Shown: one piece after another, positions 58,047 through 64,000 of the stretch
Layout: each line of letters starts with the position of its first letter
Numbering within the stretch: the first letter of the stretch is position 1
Source: Antedon bifida
Lineage: Eukaryota; Echinodermata; Crinoidea; Comatulida; Antedonidae
Length of the DNA: 64,000 nt
Assembly: GCA_963402885.1 (NCBI GenBank)
Contig: OY727095.1
Location: 14,513,001 to 14,577,000, forward strand
Direction: 5' to 3'
Notes under the pieces: model-generated
What the model was told of the DNA's origin: nothing
The model's input: the letters and a program-made list of their open reading frames with translations, nothing else
The model's database searches: none
Program-made: the position numbers and the translations under genes

Positions 58047-59585
58047 CTAGACATGAAACTCGTCACTTTGACGAGTTAGTTATCCGCACAACGACAAACG
58101 CCACGTGCACGTCATACGTTGGAATATTGCACACAGATAAAGATTATGGCATTATGACAAGAACTGAAGAATATGATATGCTGTTAGTGCTGAATTCTGT
58201 CAATTTGTGTCATATAGTATATACATGCAAACAGTATAATCTGTATACATATTACATACAGTGTAGAATAGGTGAAATTACGGGACCCGCCATATATTCC
58301 AATTTTTAACATGGCGACGGTATCAAAATGAAACACTTAAATAGCAATTTCTGAAGGAAATTATCTCAGGAACAACATATTAACGTGTAGAAGAAATTTG
58401 AATACGTAAAATATAGATGCGCACCCTTTTAAATGTGATGAACTATTACGCAAAATATGAAAATACGACTTTTTTTATTCAACTGGCCATATGATGACGT
58501 CACAACATCCGATTGGCAAAATGTTTACATGAATTCGTATCTACAATCCAATAGCTTCCAGAAAACGTTTTAATCGTGATTATCACATTTTATTCTTACG
58601 AGCTATTACAGATTAAAATTTACTGTAAAGATGAAATTAATGACCCATGTAATTAAAATTTTTAGGCATGATGACGTCATAAAAATTAAAATATTTTTAT
58701 CTCATGCTAAAGAAAGTTGATTGACCTACACAATATATAAATTTAGGAGAAAAAGGAATACAGATAAGCGTGATGCGCTCCATTGAATGTGATGAGCAAT
58801 AACGAAAGAGACAAAAATCCTATATTTTACATTCGTGTGGCCATACGATGACGTTACAATGTTTTTTTAGCCTTATCGATGCATGATCCGATATCTACAA
58901 CTCATCAACTTCTAGATTTTGTAATAAAAATAAACGGTTCACGGTTTACTTTAGAAACTATGACTGTTTAAAAAAAGACATAATTTTGACGATTTTTTAA
59001 GCTTTTTCATAAAAAACGCGCACGAATTGTCTTATTTAACGTGTTCGTATGGCGTTATTTAAACTGGAAAAGGTCTAAATTGTTTTCAAAATTACTAGGA
59101 AAGACTTGAAAAATATAATTCAAGAGAAAAAAATATGTTTTTAACGCTACGTGCGCACCGCGTGCGTAAAAAATTGCGCGCCCGTGGGAATTTTTGACAT
59201 GCTCAAAATGACAAGAAACGCATAAAAAGTTGATTAGAAATTAATTTTGCGCATTTTGAAATTTTAAATGCGCGTGCGCGCGTAACTTCTTGTGAAACAT
59301 GCCATTTTTAATCCGTAGAAAGTTTGCCCCTGATATGACTTAAATTTTGTCAAAGTGTCAATACTAAATGACTTTTGGTTTTTAATCGATAATCAATCAT
59401 TGAAATTCATAAAATTGCGCGTAAGTCACGTTGCGCAACTCTGACGTCATTCAAAAATAGGAGGTGCACAACTTCACGTAAATGCCCATATGTTGACAAA
59501 GTTATGAAATGTTATGTTTACAAGTTTTTGAGATACGTGAGACACAAAAATGAGGGAGAAAGAAATAAGAAAAAAAAAAAAAAAA
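58047..59585 (+). mobile_element. family B unit X2
   Basis: Near-identical to X1 at an offset of about 3052 bp, with few substitutions; a poly-A run closes it at 59573-59585. Confidence 0.8.
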
Positions 59586-61218
59586 CTAGACATGAAACTC
59601 GTCACTTTGACGAGTTAGTTATCCGCACGACAAACGCCACGTGCACGCCATACGTTGGAATATTGCACACGGAAAAAGATTATGGCATTATGACCTGAAC
59701 TGAAGACTATGATATGTTGTTATTGCTGAATTCTATTATTTTGATTCATATATAGTATACACAGTGTAATCTGTATACATATCACATACAGTGTAGAATA
59801 GGGGAAATTACGGGACCCGCTATTTATTGCAATTTTTAACATGTTGATGGTTTTAAAATGAAACGCGAAGGTAGCAATTTTGGAAGGAAATTATCTCAGC
59901 AACAACATATTAACGTGTAGAAGAAATTTAAATACGTAAAATATTAATGCGCGCTCTTTTAAATGTAATGAATTATGACGCAAAAGATCAAAATACGAAT
60001 TTTTTTATTCAACTGGCCATATGATGACGTCACAACGTTGGATTGGAAAAATTTTCACATGAATTCGTATCTACAATCCAATAGCTTCCAGGAAACGTTT
60101 TAATCGTGATTATCACATTTTATTCTTATGAGCTATAACAGATTAAAATTTACTGTAAAGATAAAATTAATGACCCACGTAATTTAAATTTTTAGGCATG
60201 ATGACGTTATAAAAATCAAAATATTTTTAACTCATGCGAAAGATAGTTGATTGACCTAGATAATATTAAAATCTCGGAGAAAATGGAAGACGGATAAGCG
60301 TGATGCGCTCCATTGAATGTGATGAGCAATAACGAAAGAGACAAAAATCCTATTTTTTACATTTGTGTGGCCATACGATGACGTCACAACATCCGTAAGG
60401 AAAAAATTCTGCATGAATTCATATCTACAACATATCTGCTTACATATTAAGTTAAAAAACTCGGGGGTAACGGTTGATCCTGAGGAGCTATAATAGATTC
60501 AAAATAGGCATAATTTTGACAATATTTTGTAACTTTTGCAACTAAAACGCATGCAAATGGTCTAAATCAACGTGTACGTATGACGTCATTTTAATTTGAA
60601 ATGATGTCAATCTTTTTAAAAATGACTAGGAAAGGCTGGAAAATCACAATTTAATAGAAAAAAACATGATTTTCATGTTGCGTGCGCACTGCACGCGTAA
60701 AATTGTTCGCGCGCGCGGGAAATTTTGACATGCGCAAAATGTCATGAACGGCGTAAAAAGTTGATTAGAAATTAATTTTGCGCATTTTAAAATTTTTAAT
60801 GCGCGTGCGCGCGTAACTTCTTGTAAAACACGCAATTTTTAGTTAACTAAAAGTTTGCCCTTGATATGACTTAAATTTTCATAAAGGGTAAAAAAAAAAT
60901 TACTCTTGGTTTTTAAGCTATGATCAATCATTAAAAATCATAAAATCGCGCGTAAGTCACGTTGCGCAACTCTGACGTCATTCAAAATAGGAGGTGCACA
61001 ACTTCACGTAAATGCCCACATGTTGTCAAAGTTATGAAATATTATGTTTACACATTTTAGAGATACGTGAGCCACAAAAAAACGGGAAAGAAATAAGAAT
61101 AATACAGAAAAAAAATAATGATCCACTACAATAACAAGGAGTTATCCGCTACTAAGCGGATAACTAAAAAAGTAACAGGACGATTACAAGGAGTTATCCG
61201 CTACTAAGCGGATAACTA
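59586..61218 (+). mobile_element. family B unit Z1 with two 3' hairpins
   Basis: Starts CTAGACATGAAACTCGTC. The tail carries two 3' hairpins (GTTATCCGC-TACTAA-GCGGATAAC) at about 61140-61165 and 61190-61218. Its 3' two thirds match Z2 (62538 onward) at an offset of about 2953 bp. Confidence 0.78.
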
Positions 61219-62537
61219 ACTTATTTTGAGCACGTAAAAGTGAGATGCGCTCTCGTTTAAATGCAATGAACTTTTACGCAAGAGATGAAAATATGACTTT
61301 TTGAATTCAACTGGCCATATGATGACGTCACAACATCTGATTGGCAAAATATTCACATGAATTTGTATCTACAATCCAATAGCTTCCAGAAAACGTTTTA
61401 ATCATGATTATCACTTTTTATTCTGACGAGTTATAACAGATTGAAATTTACTGTAAAGATAAAAATAGGTGACCCACGTTATTTACATTTTTAGACATGA
61501 TGACGTCATAAAAATTAAAATATTTTTAACTCATGCGAAAGATAGTTGATTGTCCTAGACAGTATTAAAATATATGAGGAAATGGAATACGTATAAGCGA
61601 GATGCGCTCTATTTAATGTAATGAGCAATAACGAAACAGTAAAAAATCCAATATTTTACATTCGTGTGGCCATACGATGACGTCATAACATCCGAGGGGT
61701 AAAGATTCTGCATGAATTCATATCTACAACATATCTGCTTCTATATTAAATTTAAAAAATTGGGGGTAACGGTTGATCCTGAGGAGCTATAATAGATTCA
61801 AAATAGGCATAATTTTGACAAAATTTTGTCACTTTTGCAACTAAAACGCGCGCAAATGGTCTAAATCAACGTGTTCGTATGACATCATTTTAATTTGAAA
61901 TTATGTCAATCTTTTTTAAAATGACTAGGAAAGGCTGTAAAATCATAATTCAAGAGAAAAACACATGATTTTCATGCTCCGTGCGCACCTTACGCATAAA
62001 TTTTTTCGCGCGCGTGGGAATTTTTGACAAGCTCAAAAAGTCATAATCAGCGTAGAAAGTTGATTAGAAATTAATTTTGCGCATTTTGAAATTTTAAATG
62101 CGCGTGCGCGCGTAACTTCTTGTAAAACATGCCATTTTTAATCCATAGAAAGTTTGCGCTTGATATGACTTAAATTTTCAGTAAGTGTCAATACAAAATG
62201 ACTTTTGGTTTATAATCTATGATCAATCATTGAAATTCATAAAATCGTGCGTAACTTACGCTGCGCGACTCTAACGTCATATAATGAAGTTTCTTGCACA
62301 TCTACAGCTGCAGCCCAATCATTTGACAAAGTTATACAAAGTTACGTTCACAAGCAATAGGGGATATGCGACACACAAAAATCCGGGAAAGAAAGAAGAA
62401 TAACAAAGAAGATGAAAAAAAAGATATTTACAATCACATGGGTTATCCTGCAACTAAGTTGCGGATAACCAAAAAAAAAAAAAAAAAAAAAGATCCTGAC
62501 AATAACAAGGGGTTATCCGCCAAGTGCGGATAACCAA
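61219..62537 (+). mobile_element. family B unit Y2, 5'-truncated, with two different 3' hairpins
   Basis: Begins inside the unit at the point matching about 56865 of Y1, directly after the hairpins of Z1, so the 5' hairpin is missing. Its tail has one hairpin with a TGCAACTAAGTTGC loop region near 62459-62488, a run of about 20 A, and a second hairpin (GGTTATCCGC-CAAGT-GCGGATAACC) before AACTAG. Confidence 0.75.
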
Positions 62538-64000
62538 CTAGACATGAAACTCGTCACTTTGACGAGTTAGTTATCCGCACGACAAACGCCACGTGAACAT
62601 CATACGTTGAAATATTACACACAGAAAAAGATTATGGCATTATGACCTGAACTGAAGAATATGTTGTTATTGCTGAATTCTATTGTTTTGATTCATATAT
62701 AGTATACACAGTATAATTTGTATCCGTATCACATACAGTGTACATGTAGAATAGGTGAAATTACGGGACCCGCTATTTATTGCAATTTTTAACATGTTGA
62801 CGGTTTTAAAATGAAATGCGAAGGTAGCAATTTTGCAAGGAAATTATCTCAGCAACAACATATTAACGTGTAGAAGAAATTTTAATACGTGAAATATTAA
62901 TGCGCGCTCTTTTAAATGTAATGAACTATGACGCAAAATATGAAAATACGACTTTTTTTATTTAACTGGCCATATGATGACGTCACAACATCCGATTGGC
63001 AAAATTTTCACATGATTTTGTATCTACAATCCAATAGCTTCCAGAAAACGTTTTAATCGTGATTATTACATTTTATTCTTACGAGCTATAACAGATTAAA
63101 ATTTACTATAAAGATAAAATTAATGACCCACGTAATTTAAATTTTTAGGCATGATGACGTTATAAAAATTAAAATATTTTTAACTCATGCGAAAGACAGT
63201 TGATTGACCGAGATAATATTAAAATCTCGGAGAAAATGGAAGACGGATAAGCGTGATGCGCTCCATTGAATGTGATGAGCAATAACGAAAGAGACAAAAA
63301 TCCTATTTTTTACATTTGTGTGGCCATACGATGACGTCACAACATCCGTAAGGAAAAAATTCTGCATGAATTCATATCTACAACATATCTGCTTACATAT
63401 TAAGTTAAAAAACTCGGGGGTAACGGTTGATCCTGAGGAGCTATAATAGATTCAAAATAGGCATAATTTTGACAATATTTTGTAACTTTTGCAACTAAAA
63501 CGCATGCAAATGGTCTAAATCAACGTGTACGTATGACGTCATTTTAATTTGAAATGATGTCAATCTTTTTAAAAATGACTAGGAAAGGCTGAAAAATCAC
63601 AATTTAATAGAAAAAAACATGATTTTCATGTTGCGTGCGCACTGCACGCGTAAAATTGTTCGCGCGCGCGGGAAATTTTGACATGCGCAAAATGTCATGA
63701 ACGGCGTAAAAAGTTGATTAGAAATTAATTTTGCGCATTTTAAAATTTTTAATGCGCGTGCGCGCGTAACTTCTTGTAAAACACGCAATTTTTAGTTAAC
63801 TAAAAGTTTGCCCTTGATATGACTTAAATTTTCATAAAGGGTAAAAAAAAAATTACTCTTGGTTTTTAAGCTATGATCAATCATTAAAAATCATAAAATC
63901 GCGCGTAAGTCACGTTGCGCAACTCTGACGTCATTCAAAATAGGAGGTGCACAACTTCACGTAAATGCCCACATGTTGTTAAAGTTATGAAATATTATGT
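62538..64000 (+). mobile_element. family B unit Z2, running off the window
   Basis: Starts CTAGACATGAAACTCGTC with 5' hairpin and TAGTTATCCGC. Near-identical to Z1 over its second half. The 3' end is outside the window. Confidence 0.78.

Noticed and set aside
55075-58309. Repeated 60-codon plus-strand ORFs (55075 and 58127)
   Set aside because: They lie in near-identical repeat units X1 and X2 and are interrupted in the related units; no sign of coding selection.

Overview
The window looks like AT-rich nuclear DNA of an invertebrate animal. The evidence is spliced genes with GT/AG introns, one very large transposon-filled intron, an invertebrate-style ANK-ROC-COR-DED protein, tRNA-derived SINEs, 5'-truncated non-LTR retrotransposons, TTAA-targeting DNA transposons and a complex satellite. 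A marine deuterostome or similar animal is plausible, but the species cannot be fixed from sequence alone. All calls are by eye; no search was run.

Layout. 1-681: a TTAA-flanked MITE split by a tRNA-derived SINE. 936-4389: a 62-bp satellite with a higher-order repeat. 4899-5743: a possible small three-exon membrane-protein gene (minus strand). 5931-6261: a second MITE copy. 6741-6958: an 18-bp minisatellite. 7912-14571: a complete 6.66-kb TTAA-flanked DNA transposon with about 750-bp inverted repeats and an apparently intact four-exon transposase (minus strand).

14580-51656 (minus strand) is the main host gene. I could assemble 23 exons whose splice phases all agree into an open reading frame of about 1151 residues: a short N-terminus, ankyrin-repeat exons, a ROC GTPase domain, a COR domain, a Cys-containing segment and two tandem death-effector-like domains. 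This is the layout of a signalling Roco protein that couples a GTPase switch to death-fold adaptors. Its ankyrin exons are phase 0-0 and are being copied and lost in place. Four look intact, one carries a stop codon and a MITE, and two are remnants. Its 16.7-kb intron (23378-40048) holds old LINE pieces, a head-to-tail array of six 1.4-1.6-kb repeat units and related elements.

54995-64000 (and parts of 24993-38468) carries a second family of the same repeat type. Each unit starts with a 5' hairpin after CTAG, has a core of about 177-bp subrepeats each with a TGACGTCA palindrome, and often ends in one or more 3' hairpins followed by ACTAG. In the two families the sequence after the 5' hairpin matches that family's own 3' hairpin stem. 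This suggests non-autonomous rolling-circle (Helitron/Helentron-like) elements. That system, the DED-Roco gene and the near-intact transposon with a single in-frame stop before a SAP-like tail are the parts most worth following up.
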